Source: Streptomyces griseoviridis
GTDB lineage: Bacteria; Actinomycetota; Actinomycetes; Streptomycetales; Streptomycetaceae
Reading direction: 5' to 3'
Length of the DNA stretch: 64,000 bases
Assembly (NCBI GenBank): GCA_014649155.1
Contig: BMSM01000001.1
Location: forward strand, 558,001 to 622,000
Of the stretch, positions 22,161 through 30,133 are shown one piece after another. How positions within the stretch are numbered: the stretch's first letter is position 1; each line of letters starts with the position of its first letter. Both the position numbers and the translations under genes were made by a program. A model generated the notes under the pieces. That model made no database searches. It was given only the letters and a program-made list of their open reading frames with translations, and had not been told where the DNA came from.

Positions 22161-22849
22161 TGGGCCCCGAGCCCGATCAGCCGCGTCACGAGGTCGTGGA
22201 ACGGGCTGTCGGCCGGTTCGTCCGCGAGGACGCGCCGCAGCACGGCGGCCGTCTCCTCGTCGTAGGAGGCGCTGACCGCCAGCAGCGCCGCGAGGTCGTG
22301 CACGAGCTGCGCCTGGAGTTCCCCGCGCGGCACCCGCCGCCCGTCCAGCCACAGCAGCGCCGTCGACTCGGCCAGCGAGATCCAGGACCGGACGACGATT
22401 TCCAGCCGCGCGGGCGGCTCCGGCACCCGCAGATGCGCCACGATCTGCTCGTACGCGGCCTGCCGTACGGAGTCGATGAGCGCGTTGGTGGTGGAGGAGC
22501 CGACCGCCGGGCCGCCGCGCATCAGCGCCGAGAAACCCGGCCCGTGCTCCTCCACGAAGTCGAAGAAGCGGGCCATCACCCGCAGCAGCCGGGCCCCGAG
22601 CGGCCCCTCGGCCGACTCCACGAAACGGCCCGCCAGATCGTCGGCGGCCCGCCGCAACGCCGCCTCGTACAGGCTGAGCTTGCCGGGGAAGTAGTGGTAC
22701 ACCAGCGGCCGGGAGATGCCCGCGGCCGAGGCTATCTCGTCGATGGAGACCTCGTCGGGCGAGCGGCGGCTGAACAGGTCGAGGGCGACCCCGATCAGCT
22801 GCTGCCGCCGCTCCTCGACGCCCATCCTGCGGCGCACCCCGCTAGTCAT
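22103..22849 (-). CDS. TetR-family transcriptional regulator (C-terminus altered by repeat element)
   Basis: This is a TetR-type regulator of 248 residues. The N-terminal helix-turn-helix reads VSIDEIASAAGISRPLVYHY (about residues 34-53), followed by an all-helical ligand domain with a TetR_C-like pattern. The last 18 residues (GLSFGSGREESAASSSRR) come from the MITE-like element and look like translated non-coding repeat. The original end was probably near LIGLGAQ. The target is unknown. No divergent partner is adjacent: the next gene upstream (22940-24901) reads in the same direction. Confidence 0.88.
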   Translation of the reverse strand: MTSGVRRRMGVEERRQQLIGVALDLFSRRSPDEVSIDEIASAAGISRPLVYHYFPGKLSLYEAALRRAADDLAGRFVESAEGPLGARLLRVMARFFDFVEEHGPGFSALMRGGPAVGSSTTNALIDSVRQAAYEQIVAHLRVPEPPARLEIVVRSWISLAESTALLWLDGRRVPRGELQAQLVHDLAALLAVSASYDEETAAVLRRVLADEPADSPFHDLVTRLIGLGAQGLSFGSGREESAASSSRR

Positions 22850-22939
22850 ACGAACACCTTACCGAGCGGATCCGGCCGCCGAACGGGCCGGACCGGGCAC
22901 GGTGTTCACGGGGCGCGCGGTCACGCGCGACGGCGGGGC

Positions 22940-24901
22940 CTACCGCAGGCCGCGCACCGTCCGGCCGTCCGCCAGCTCCGCCGTCAGCTCGGCCCGCGCC
23001 CCCTGCCCGGCCCTCGCGGCCAGGACCCGGCCGTCGGCGGCGGCGTCGATGCCGCCCGACGCCCGCACCGACGCGGTGCCCTCGCTGCCCGCGGCCAGCA
23101 GGTACCAGCCGTGCTTCTTCGACTTCCACAGCACCCCGGCCAGCACCTCGGGCGCCCGCCCGCCGCACGCCGGCACGTCCGTGGCCTTCGCCGCCACCGC
23201 CCCGTACCGGCCGCCCGGCGTGTGGAACTGGGCCAGCACCCGCGCCCCGGTGCCGCGCCAGGTCTCCGCCCGCGTGCACACCCACCGCGCCGTGCCCGTC
23301 GCGTGCGGCAGTGGCTGCTTCGCGAACTCCCAGGCGTTCACCGACCGCACCCCCTGCCCGCGCACGGCCCCCAGCGAGCAGGCGTACGGCGCCCAGGCGT
23401 GCCGCGCCCTGGCGCCGGACACCTCCTTCGCCGCGCCGGGAGGCCCGGCGGTGAGGCGGGCCGGGACCAGCTCGCCCAGGTCGCTCAGCAGGCGGGTGGT
23501 GCCGTCGTCGGTCAGCTCCAGCGCGGTCCAGGAGGCGCAGTCGCCGGATCGCGGGACCGGGCCGGCCAGCGGCTCGGTCACGCCGTCGGTGAGGGCCAGC
23601 CCGGTGGCGTCGGCGTCCGGTTCCGTCAGGTCCCGTCCGGCCGCCTTCGTCACCCACGGCGCGGTCAGATAGCGCACGTTGCCGTCCGTCCGGGCCAGGA
23701 CCACCGCGGTCGCGTCCGCCCGGCCCGCTCCGTCGGTCCGCGCCAGGTCGAGGGCGGCCCCGGCGGAGGAGTCCTCCGGCTCGGCGTACCGGACGACCCG
23801 CAGACCGTCGTACAGCAAGACCACCCGGGCCGCGTCCACCGTGCCCGCGTACAGCAGGTGCGGCGGGCCGGCCGGGCCGCCGGCCGGGGTGCCCGGGGTG
23901 GCGGAGACCCGGACGCGCTCGCCGGGGCGGGCCCAGACGGCCAGGGCGCGGCGGAGCAGTTCCCGGTCGCCGACGCGGTCGCCGCGGGCCGGCCACACCG
24001 AGAAGTCGGTGCGCGCGGAGGTCAGCCAGGCGGTGGGGGAGACCCGGACGAGCCGCGCGGGGTCCAGCGCGGCCTGCGCGGCGGCGTTGCGCGCGTACGG
24101 CGGGGCGGCGGGGCCGTCCCCGTCCCGGTCGCCGCCCGGCGGGCCGAGCAGCATGGCGCCCGCCACCAGCACCGCGCCGCCGGCCAGCGCGGCCCGCAGA
24201 CGCGTGCGGCGCCGCATCAGATCGGTCGGCCGGACCTGGAGGGAACACGGGTCGAACTCGGCGGCGGCCAGCAGCGCGTACCGGGCCGGCCCGCCGGGGA
24301 CGGAGCCGGCCTCGGCGAGCGCCCCCGCCGGGTCGGCGGCACCTGCCTCGGTGAGCACCCGCCGTACCGCGTCGTCGGGGAGCCGCTCCAGGCCGCGCAG
24401 GGCGTACGCGGCGCGGCCTGGACCGGTGAGCGCTGCCAGCGCCCGGTCCAGGGCGAGTTCGTCGGCGCCGCCGGGGCGCGGGAAGACGCGCAGGCCCCAG
24501 ATCGAGGGGAGCAGCGGCGGCAGCTGGGACCGCCTGGGCCACGCCGGGCGCCGCAGCGGCAGGCCCGCCTCCAGCGCCGTACGCACCACGCGCAGCCGGA
24601 CCAGGGCGTACCCGGGGTCGGCGGCCCGGCCGGCGGACTGCGCGGGGATCGCGGGGGCCGGGGTGCGCCGGCCCGGCAGGGCGCGCTGGACGAGGGCGTG
24701 GGCGGTCAGGACGCGCCGGGTGCGGCCCATCCCGGGCGGCAGCACCAGATGGGCGAGCCGGACCAGCCGGGGGTAGTGCTCGACGAGCGCGGCCTCGGCC
24801 TGGTCGACGCCGACAGGCGGGGCGACGGCGGCGGGCGGGTCGTCGGTGCCCGGCGCATCGGCGGACGGAGCGGGGCGCGAGGCTGCATCCTGTGACTGCA
24901 C
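22940..24901 (-). CDS. membrane protein with sigma-factor-like N-terminus and extracytoplasmic domain
   Basis: This is a 653-residue protein. Residues about 35-75 (ALVEHYPRLVRLAHLVLP) resemble ECF sigma region 2, and about 150-200 (ALAALTGPGRAAYALRGLER) resemble region 4. A single transmembrane helix lies at about 236-253 after a basic stretch (MRRRTRLR). About 400 residues are predicted outside, with a few cysteines and a WKSKKHGWYLLAA segment. I know no named family with a function. The GTG start has only a weak ribosome site. It lies downstream of the TPR gene on the same strand, so the two may be co-transcribed. Confidence 0.75.
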   Translation of the reverse strand: MQSQDAASRPAPSADAPGTDDPPAAVAPPVGVDQAEAALVEHYPRLVRLAHLVLPPGMGRTRRVLTAHALVQRALPGRRTPAPAIPAQSAGRAADPGYALVRLRVVRTALEAGLPLRRPAWPRRSQLPPLLPSIWGLRVFPRPGGADELALDRALAALTGPGRAAYALRGLERLPDDAVRRVLTEAGAADPAGALAEAGSVPGGPARYALLAAAEFDPCSLQVRPTDLMRRRTRLRAALAGGAVLVAGAMLLGPPGGDRDGDGPAAPPYARNAAAQAALDPARLVRVSPTAWLTSARTDFSVWPARGDRVGDRELLRRALAVWARPGERVRVSATPGTPAGGPAGPPHLLYAGTVDAARVVLLYDGLRVVRYAEPEDSSAGAALDLARTDGAGRADATAVVLARTDGNVRYLTAPWVTKAAGRDLTEPDADATGLALTDGVTEPLAGPVPRSGDCASWTALELTDDGTTRLLSDLGELVPARLTAGPPGAAKEVSGARARHAWAPYACSLGAVRGQGVRSVNAWEFAKQPLPHATGTARWVCTRAETWRGTGARVLAQFHTPGGRYGAVAAKATDVPACGGRAPEVLAGVLWKSKKHGWYLLAAGSEGTASVRASGGIDAAADGRVLAARAGQGARAELTAELADGRTVRGLR

Positions 24902-24950
24902 GCCCAGCGCAACGAGCCGCCCTGCGGTTGGTCACCGGGTGCCGTCGCCG

Positions 24951-25463
24951 CTACGGACCGGCGTCGGTGAGCCGGCGGGCGTACGCGGCCATCGACCGCC
25001 GGTAGCGCGGCAGATGCGCGGCGAGCGCCTCCAGGACCAGCGACAGGCCCTCCCGGTCGCGGCCGAGGGAGGACAGGCAGAGCGCCAGGGTGGCCCGTAC
25101 GGCGTCGTCCAACTCGTCGGAGGGCGCGTCCAGTTCCGGCGTCAGCAGGTCGACGCCCTCCTGGGGCCGGCCGAGGTTCCGCAGCGAGCTGGCGAGCTGG
25201 ATACGGGCCCTGCGGCCCCGGTAGGGGTCCGCCTCGCCGAGCCCGCGGGCCAGCGCCTCCCGGTACAGGGGGACGGCCCGGTCGGGGTGGCCGGTGGAGT
25301 CCCAGGCGCAGGCCCGTTCGAACGGGGCGCGCGGGCCGTCCCCGGGCAGTTCGGCGGCGAGCGCGTCGATCACGGCGCGGAACGCGGCCGGGTCCTGCTC
25401 CGGGTCGTCGTCGAAACCGGCCCAGGCGGCGGCCGTCCGGTCTTCCCAGTCGTCGGTGGTCAT
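24951..25463 (-). CDS. tetratricopeptide-repeat protein
   Basis: This is a 170-residue soluble protein with a tetratricopeptide pattern. Helical pairs around residues 40-130 carry typical A-x-x-LYREAL and LASSLRNLGRPQEG units. The ATG (MTTDDWEDRTAAAW) has a GAGGG ribosome site. The frame continues open upstream into a sensor-domain-like fragment, but the ribosome site supports this internal start. It lies just upstream of the sigma-like membrane gene and may work with it, which is inference. Confidence 0.8.
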   Translation of the reverse strand: MTTDDWEDRTAAAWAGFDDDPEQDPAAFRAVIDALAAELPGDGPRAPFERACAWDSTGHPDRAVPLYREALARGLGEADPYRGRRARIQLASSLRNLGRPQEGVDLLTPELDAPSDELDDAVRATLALCLSSLGRDREGLSLVLEALAAHLPRYRRSMAAYARRLTDAGP

Positions 25464-25529
25464 GGCAGCACCCTCGCACGACGGGTTCCGTTCCCGCTGA
25501 GCAGCCGGGGCCGTGCGGCCGTACCGATG

Positions 25530-25892
25530 GCGGGAGCCCCGCGGGCGGGGCCGCGCACGGCAGGGCGGCCGTGCGGGACCAGGGGCCGGGCCGCGCCCGG
25601 GCGCCGGCCGGTGGGCGCGCGGTACGCGGACCCCGCCCCACTCGGCGGCCGGCACCCGCCGCAGGTCCGCGAACCGCCGCGTCCCGGCCAGCACCCACGG
25701 GGTGGTGACCGGTCCGGCGCCCAGCGGCACCAGGGCGATCGGGACGACGGACAGCACCAGGCACAGCACCGCCCCCGGCAGGCTGAGCAGGCTCAGCGCG
25801 AGCCCGCGGTACGCCGTCCGCGCCAGGGACCGTGCCGGGGAGGCGCCGGTGGCGGTTGCCGCCGGTGCCGGTGCCGGTCCGGGTGCCGATGT
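25530..25892 (-). pseudogene. remnant of a histidine-kinase-type sensor domain
   Basis: One minus-strand frame (25892 downward) encodes SLARTAYRGLALSLLSLPGA, then a hydrophobic run ending GPVTTPWVLAGTRRF, then AEWGGVRVPRAHRP. This is the pattern of the membrane sensor domain that opens many Streptomyces histidine kinases. A stop lies at 25893-25895, there is no good start codon, and the kinase part is missing. An ATG in a different frame at 25896 enters a GC repeat tract where a frameshift could have occurred. I read it as a decayed fragment; it fills most of the 516-base gap between the TPR gene and the regulator. Confidence 0.45.
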
Positions 25893-25979
25893 TCATGACG
25901 GCGGTCTGGCCCGGCGGCGGGCGCGGGTCACCGGGCCGCCCCCCGGCCGGGGGCGGTGCCGGCTGCACCCCCGGCGCCC

Positions 25980-26531
25980 TCAGCCGGCGGCCGGCGGCGT
26001 GTACTTGTAGCCGACGCGGCGGACGGTCTGGATGGCGCCGCGGTGCTCGACGCCGAGCTTGCGGCGCAGCCGGGCGACATGGACGTCGACGGTACGGCCG
26101 TCACCCACGTGCCCGTACCCCCACACCGTGGTGACGAGCTGGTCGCGGGTGTGCACCCGGTGCGGGTGCGCGACGAGATGGGCGAGCAGCTCGAACTCCA
26201 GGTACGTCAGGTCCAGCGGGCGCCCGGCGACGGAGGCGGTGCGGCGCGCGGTGTCGATCCGCACCAGCGCGTCACCGGCGGACGCCCCCGGGGCCGGGGC
26301 GGTCTCCGGGGCGCGGAACGGCGGCTGCTCACCGGCCGGCACCAGCACCAGGTAGCCGACCATCGGCGGCCGGCCCGGCAGGGCGGGCAGGGTGTGCGGC
26401 GGGGCGGGCAGCCAGGTGGCGCCGGGCGGCAGCAGATCCGCGACGTCGAGGGTCTCGTCCCGGTCGACGGCCCGCAGCCGGTGCCGGGAGTCGCGGGGGG
26501 CGGGGGACAGGGAGGGAACGGTGGTCGCCAT
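25980..26531 (-). CDS. glnRII: OmpR-type winged-helix regulator, GlnRII-like
   Basis: This is a 183-residue DNA-binding protein. The C-terminal winged helix (about residues 90-178; LDLTYLEFELLAHL, DGRTVDVHVARLRRKLG, IQTVRRVGYKY) is the OmpR/PhoB output domain. The N-terminal half is Pro/Ala-rich and is not a normal phosphorylated receiver. The position next to glnII agrees with S. coelicolor GlnRII (SCO2213 as I remember), reported to bind the glnA and glnII promoters. The ribosome site is weak. A leader ORF and a hairpin lie upstream, see 26589-26768. Confidence 0.75.
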   Translation of the reverse strand: MATTVPSLSPAPRDSRHRLRAVDRDETLDVADLLPPGATWLPAPPHTLPALPGRPPMVGYLVLVPAGEQPPFRAPETAPAPGASAGDALVRIDTARRTASVAGRPLDLTYLEFELLAHLVAHPHRVHTRDQLVTTVWGYGHVGDGRTVDVHVARLRRKLGVEHRGAIQTVRRVGYKYTPPAAG

Positions 26532-26588
26532 GGGAGGTCAGCTCTTTCGCGCGGGGTTTCGTCGGAAAGGGCGACGGCGCGAGCTGGT

Positions 26589-26627
26589 GGCCGCGCGCAT
26601 CGCGGACGTACGTCATGCGCGGCGGCC
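26589..26627 (-). promoter_or_regulatory. candidate attenuator hairpin upstream of the glnRII-like gene
   Basis: GGCCGCGCGCAT (26589-26600) can pair with ATGCGCGGCGGCC (26615-26627) with a single bulge. It lies between the leader ORF stop (26646) and the regulator start (26531). The loop contains the palindrome GACGTACGTC. Confidence 0.5.
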
Positions 26628-26645
26628 GGAGCCGGAGTTACGGCT

Positions 26646-26768
26646 TCACAGGGCCCGCGCGGTCGTCGCGCGACAACACACCCGGTCGAAGTCGTGGTGC
26701 TGACGGGAAGGCCAGAAGGGCTTCAGGTCACGGCGACCCGGCGCGTGCTGCTTCTGGAGGCTGGCCAT
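26646..26768 (-). CDS. 40-residue candidate leader peptide with tandem Cys codons
   Basis: The small ORF reads MASLQKQHAPGRRD and ends PSRQHHDFDRVCCRATTARA plus Leu. The SRxHxDxxRV core followed by cysteines matches the short 'putative leader peptide' family of actinobacteria, seen before cysteine- and sulfur-related genes. The two Cys codons are both TGT, which is rare in this GC-rich genome, so ribosome pausing there would be sensitive. A GGAG lies very close to the ATG (AATGGAGTCATG). It is followed by a hairpin and then the glnRII-like gene, which suggests attenuation. Confidence 0.55.
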   Translation of the reverse strand: MASLQKQHAPGRRDLKPFWPSRQHHDFDRVCCRATTARAL

Positions 26769-26873
26769 GACTCCATTGAAGCAGACACCGGGCCGGGACA
26801 GCAGGGTGCTCTCACAGCTCGGACACGGCCCGGAGCGGAGGCGGGAGCGGCACGCGATCCGGGCGGGCCGACG

Positions 26874-26910
26874 CCGAGGGGCGCCCGCCGTCACGGCGGG
26901 CGCCCCTCGG
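26874..26910 (-). terminator. 17-bp perfect stem-loop ending glnII
   Basis: CCGAGGGGCGCCCGCCG (26874-26890) pairs with 26894-26910 across a 3-base loop, 23 bases after the glnII stop. It is a very stable terminator without a T-run. The rest of this 400-base gap holds the leader ORF described separately. Confidence 0.9.
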
Positions 26911-26932
26911 AAGGCTGTGCTGCGGGCGGGGA

Positions 26933-27964
26933 TCAGACCTGCCCGGCCTTCTCCAGCGCCGCGCAGCAGGTGTCGACGAGCAGCCGGGTCACCACGTACG
27001 GGTCGACGTTGGCGTTGGGGCGGCGGTCCTCGATGTAGCCCTTGCCGTCCTTCTCGACCTGCCACGGGATGCGGACCGAGGCACCGCGGTTCGAGACGCC
27101 GTAGCTGTACTCGTTCCACGGGGCGGTCTCGTGCAGGCCCGTCAGGCGGTCGTCGATGCCGGCGCCGTAGTTCTTCACGTGGTCCAGCGGCTTGGAGCCC
27201 TCGCCGAGCGACTCGGCGGCGGTGATGATCGCGTCGTAGCCCTCGCGCATCGCCTTGGTGGAGAAGTTGGTGTGCGCGCCCGCGCCGTTCCAGTCGCCCT
27301 TGACCGGCTTGGGGTCGAGGGTCGCTGCGACGTCGAAGTCCTCGGCGGTGCGGTAGAGCAGCCAGCGGGCCACCCACAGCTGGTCGGAGACCTCCAGCGG
27401 GGCGAGCGGGCCGACCTGGAACTCCCACTGGCCGGGCATGACCTCGGCGTTGATGCCGGAGATGCCCAGACCCGCCTTGAGGCAGTTGTCCAGGTGCGCC
27501 TCGACGACGTCCCGGCCGAAGATCTCGTCGGCGCCGACACCGCAGTAGTAGCCGCCCTGCGGGGCCGGGAATCCGCCCTTGGGGAAGCCGAGCGGGTGGC
27601 CGTCCTGGAAGAAGGTGTACTCCTGCTCGATGCCGAAGACCGGCTCCTGCGCGGCGTACCGCTCGGCGACCTCGGCCAGCGCGGCGCGGGTGTTGGACGG
27701 GTGCGGGGCCATGTCCGTGTCCAGGACCTCGCACAGGACCAGCACGTCGTCGCCGCCGCGGATCGGGTCCGGGCAGGTGAAGACCGGCTTGAGCACGCAG
27801 TCCGAGGAGTGGCCCTCGGCCTGGTTGGTGGAGGAGCCGTCGAAGCCCCAGACCGGCAGCGTGTCGAGACCGCCCGGGGCACCCGTGATGATCTTCGTCT
27901 TCGAACGGAGCTTGGCCGTCGGCGCGGTGCCGTCGATCCAGATGTACTCGGCCTTGAAGGTCAC
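26933..27964 (-). CDS. glnII: glutamine synthetase type II (eukaryotic-like)
   Basis: This is an octameric-type glutamine synthetase II (343 residues) that makes glutamine from glutamate, ammonia and ATP. The beta-grasp start TFKAEYIWIDGT and the motifs LPVWGFDGSSTNQAEG, NAEVMPGQWEFQVGP, GAGAHTNFSTKAMR and NRGASVRIP are all present. GSII is not adenylylated by GlnE. The GTG start has GAAGGA nine bases upstream and matches the known N-terminus. The longer ORF from 28078 overlaps the promoter and is rejected. Expression is probably under GlnR and the neighbouring GlnRII-like regulator. Confidence 0.96.
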   Translation of the reverse strand: MTFKAEYIWIDGTAPTAKLRSKTKIITGAPGGLDTLPVWGFDGSSTNQAEGHSSDCVLKPVFTCPDPIRGGDDVLVLCEVLDTDMAPHPSNTRAALAEVAERYAAQEPVFGIEQEYTFFQDGHPLGFPKGGFPAPQGGYYCGVGADEIFGRDVVEAHLDNCLKAGLGISGINAEVMPGQWEFQVGPLAPLEVSDQLWVARWLLYRTAEDFDVAATLDPKPVKGDWNGAGAHTNFSTKAMREGYDAIITAAESLGEGSKPLDHVKNYGAGIDDRLTGLHETAPWNEYSYGVSNRGASVRIPWQVEKDGKGYIEDRRPNANVDPYVVTRLLVDTCCAALEKAGQV

Positions 27965-28065
27965 GGGGACACATCCTTCGGGGTGGGTCTGGGCGCGCTC
28001 GCGGGTGCTGCGACGCTGCTGCGCCGGAGCGCCGCGGGTGATGCCCCGCAGCTTGTCAACGGGCG

Positions 28066-28103
28066 ATTTCCCGGCCATTGCCCGGATGTGAACCCCGTGT
28101 TAC
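28066..28103 (-). promoter_or_regulatory. probable GlnR box upstream of glnII
   Basis: On the minus strand the order is GTAAC-n6-TTCAC-n6-GCAAT-n6-GAAAT, with the 6-base spacing of the GlnR consensus gTnAC-n6-GaAAC. The first and last half-sites fit; the two middle ones are degenerate. Confidence 0.5.
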
Positions 28104-28162
28104 CCGGAGGTGGCGCCGGCCCTTCCCGCGGCCCCTCCCCGGCGCCCGGCCGCCGGACCGGA

Positions 28163-28618
28163 TCAGCCGCCGGCCGCCGCGTCCCGCACACCGCTCAGGA
28201 AGCCCCTGATCGCGGCCAGCTCCCGCTCGTCGCAACCCGCCAGCAGCTCCACCGTCCGCCCGATCAGCGGGCCGAAGTGGGCCCGGCCGAGGGCGACCGC
28301 CCGCTCGTCCACCTCGACGGTGACCCGGCGCCGGTCGCCCGCGCCGCGCACCCGGCGCACGTGCCCGGCCCGCTCCAGCCGGTCGACCAGCGCCGTGGTG
28401 CCCGCCGAGTTGAGACCGAGCGCGGCGCCGAGCCGCCCGGCGGTGGTCTCCTCGCCCGCGCGGGCCGCGTCCATCAGCACGATCAGCGCGCGCACATCGG
28501 TGGGGTGCATGCCGTTGTCCCGGGCGAACCGGGCGCTGTGCGCGCCGAGTTCGACGGCCACCGCGCGCAGCAGATGGACGATCTCCATCCCGGCCGCCTC
28601 CCGCTCGGTTCCGGACAT
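28163..28618 (-). CDS. MarR-family transcriptional regulator
   Basis: This is a MarR-type repressor of 151 residues with a winged helix (ETTAGRLGAALGLNSAGTTA, then LVDRLERAGHVRRV and GDRRRVTVEV in the wing). I chose the ATG giving MSGTEREAAG because GGAGGAG lies nine bases before it; an in-frame ATG 24 bases upstream has no such site. It is divergent from an alpha/beta hydrolase gene, and inverted repeats lie between them, so autoregulation and control of the hydrolase are likely. The ligand is unknown. Confidence 0.9.
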   Translation of the reverse strand: MSGTEREAAGMEIVHLLRAVAVELGAHSARFARDNGMHPTDVRALIVLMDAARAGEETTAGRLGAALGLNSAGTTALVDRLERAGHVRRVRGAGDRRRVTVEVDERAVALGRAHFGPLIGRTVELLAGCDERELAAIRGFLSGVRDAAAGG

Positions 28619-28640
28619 GATCCGCCGCTCCTCCCGTATC

Positions 28641-28674
28641 ATCTCGCCCGACGAGTATCTCGCTCAACGAGATA
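28641..28674. promoter_or_regulatory. MarR operator: paired CTCG/CGAG inverted repeats
   Basis: TATCTCG-CTCAA-CGAGATA (28656-28674) is a perfect palindrome. A second copy of the same design, ATCTCG-n5-CGAG (28641-28655), sits next to it. Both lie in the divergent MarR/hydrolase gap. Confidence 0.75.
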
Positions 28675-28689
28675 ATAGGGGGCGCCACC

Positions 28690-29553
28690 ATGAGCACGAC
28701 CCGTCCGTACGACCCCGACGCCTTCCGCGCCGCGTACGACAAGGTGCTGGCCAAGTGGCCGCCCGGCCACGAGACCCGGACCGTGCCCACGCCCTTCGGG
28801 ACGACGCATGTGATCGTGTGCGGTCCGGCCGGCGCCCCGGCGCTGTTCCTGCTGCCGGGCGGCGGGGGAGCGACCTCGGCGTCCTGGTACGCGCAGGTCC
28901 CCGACCTCGCCCGCGCGCACCGCGTGTACGCCGTCGACCTGATCGGCGCCCCGGGCCGGAGCACCCCCGGCGCCGGCCGTCCGCCGCGCACGGCCGCCGA
29001 CCTGGCGGCCTGGCTGGACGCGCTCCACGACGGCCTGGGCGTCCCGGCGGCCGACCTGTGCGGGCACTCCTACGGCGCCTGGATCGCGCTGCACCACGCC
29101 CTGCGCGCCGCTCCCGGCCGGGTGCGCCGCCTGGTCCTGCTCGACCCCACCCAGTGCTTCGCCGGGCTCCGGGCGTCCTACCTGCTGCACGCGCTGCCGA
29201 TGCTGCTGCGGCCCACGCCGCGCCGGGTGCGGGCCTTCCTGGAGTGGGAGACCGGGGGCGCCCCGCTCGACGCGGACTGGCTCGCCCTCCAGGAGGCCGG
29301 CGCGGGCTTCCCCGCCGGCCGGCCGGTGACCGGCCCGCGCCCGGCTCCCGAGGCGCTGCGCGGTCTGGACGTGCCGGTCCTGCTGCTGACGGCGGCCGGG
29401 AGCCGGACCCATGACCCGGCCGCGGTGGCGGCCCGGGCCGGCGCGCTGCTGCCGCGCGTCACGACGGCCGTCCTCCCGGACGTCTCCCACCACGCGCTGC
29501 CCCAGGGGGCACCGCCCGGACTGGCCCGCACCGTCGCGGAGTTCCTGGCCTGA
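28690..29553 (+). CDS. alpha/beta hydrolase
   Basis: This is a 287-residue alpha/beta-hydrolase fold protein. The nucleophile elbow is GHSYG (about residue 125), the oxyanion loop LLPGGGGATS lies near 55, and the C-terminal histidine is in DVSHHALPQ. A cap region (about 150-215) is present. No signal peptide is seen. The substrate is not predictable. It is divergent from the MarR gene and probably repressed by it. The start is an ATG after AGGGGGCGCC. Confidence 0.88.
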   Translation: MSTTRPYDPDAFRAAYDKVLAKWPPGHETRTVPTPFGTTHVIVCGPAGAPALFLLPGGGGATSASWYAQVPDLARAHRVYAVDLIGAPGRSTPGAGRPPRTAADLAAWLDALHDGLGVPAADLCGHSYGAWIALHHALRAAPGRVRRLVLLDPTQCFAGLRASYLLHALPMLLRPTPRRVRAFLEWETGGAPLDADWLALQEAGAGFPAGRPVTGPRPAPEALRGLDVPVLLLTAAGSRTHDPAAVAARAGALLPRVTTAVLPDVSHHALPQGAPPGLARTVAEFLA

Positions 29554-29591
29554 AGGGGGCGCGGGGTCCCGCTGCCGGCCTGCGGGTCCCG

Positions 29592-29951
29592 CTACCGGGA
29601 GAGCGCGTCCCGGACGGCCTCGTCGGTGCGGGCCACGACGGCCGTCCCGTCGTCCGCCGTGATGATCGGCCGCTGGATCAGCTTCGGGTGCTCGGCGAGC
29701 GCCGTGATCCAGCGCTCGCGGGCCCCGGCGTTCCGGGGCCAGTCCTTCAGGCCGAGTTCCTTCGCGGCGGGCTCCTGGGTGCGGGTGATGTCCCACGGTT
29801 CGAGTCCGAGGCGGCCGAGGACGGCACGGATCTCGTCCGGGGCCGGCACGTCCTCCAAGTAGCGGCGGACGGTGTACTCGGCCCCCTCGGCGTCGAGCAG
29901 GCTGATCGCGCTGCGGCACTTCGAGCAGGCGGGATTGATCCAGATCTCCAT
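29592..29951 (-). CDS. ArsC/Spx-family reductase-like protein
   Basis: This is a 119-residue thioredoxin-fold protein of the glutaredoxin-dependent arsenate reductase (ArsC) family. The active Cys is in NPACSKCRSA (C9 and C12), and the QRPI segment near residue 92 contains the conserved Arg and cis-Pro. No ars operon genes adjoin it, so a role in arsenate reduction is not shown; YffB-like functions are possible. Confidence 0.85.
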   Translation of the reverse strand: MEIWINPACSKCRSAISLLDAEGAEYTVRRYLEDVPAPDEIRAVLGRLGLEPWDITRTQEPAAKELGLKDWPRNAGARERWITALAEHPKLIQRPIITADDGTAVVARTDEAVRDALSR

Positions 29952-30035
29952 GCCGACACGGTAGCCCGGGGACCCTGGGAACCCGTTCTCCCCACCTGCC
30001 CCTGAGCCCCCGAAAGCCCTGCTGGCCAGGGGGTT

Positions 30036-30058
30036 TTGTCAGTGGTCGGCAGTAGAAT
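30036..30058 (+). promoter_or_regulatory. RecA-NDp-type (DNA damage, PafBC-class) promoter
   Basis: TTGTCAGTG (30036-30044), an 8-base spacer and TAGAAT (30053-30058) match the actinobacterial LexA-independent DNA-damage promoter TTGTCRGTG-N8-TAnnnT at every defined base. It lies 76 bases before the GTG of the next gene. Induction by DNA damage is inferred from the motif alone. Confidence 0.75.
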
Positions 30059-30133
30059 GGAAGCAGTGTTCGAGGGTGTCGCCGGAGGCGCCGGGCCGCC
30101 GTGCGGGACCCTCACCGCGACAGGAGGATGCCT

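Noticed and set aside
27962..28078. N-terminal extension of glnII (MAGKSPVDKLRG...)
   Set aside because: The extension overlaps the GlnR-like box, and the known enzyme begins at the GTG with a ribosome site at 27964.
29554..29600. Repeated CGGGTCCCGCT between hydrolase and ArsC-like genes
   Set aside because: Only two short copies, one inside the ArsC-like stop region; too little to call an element.
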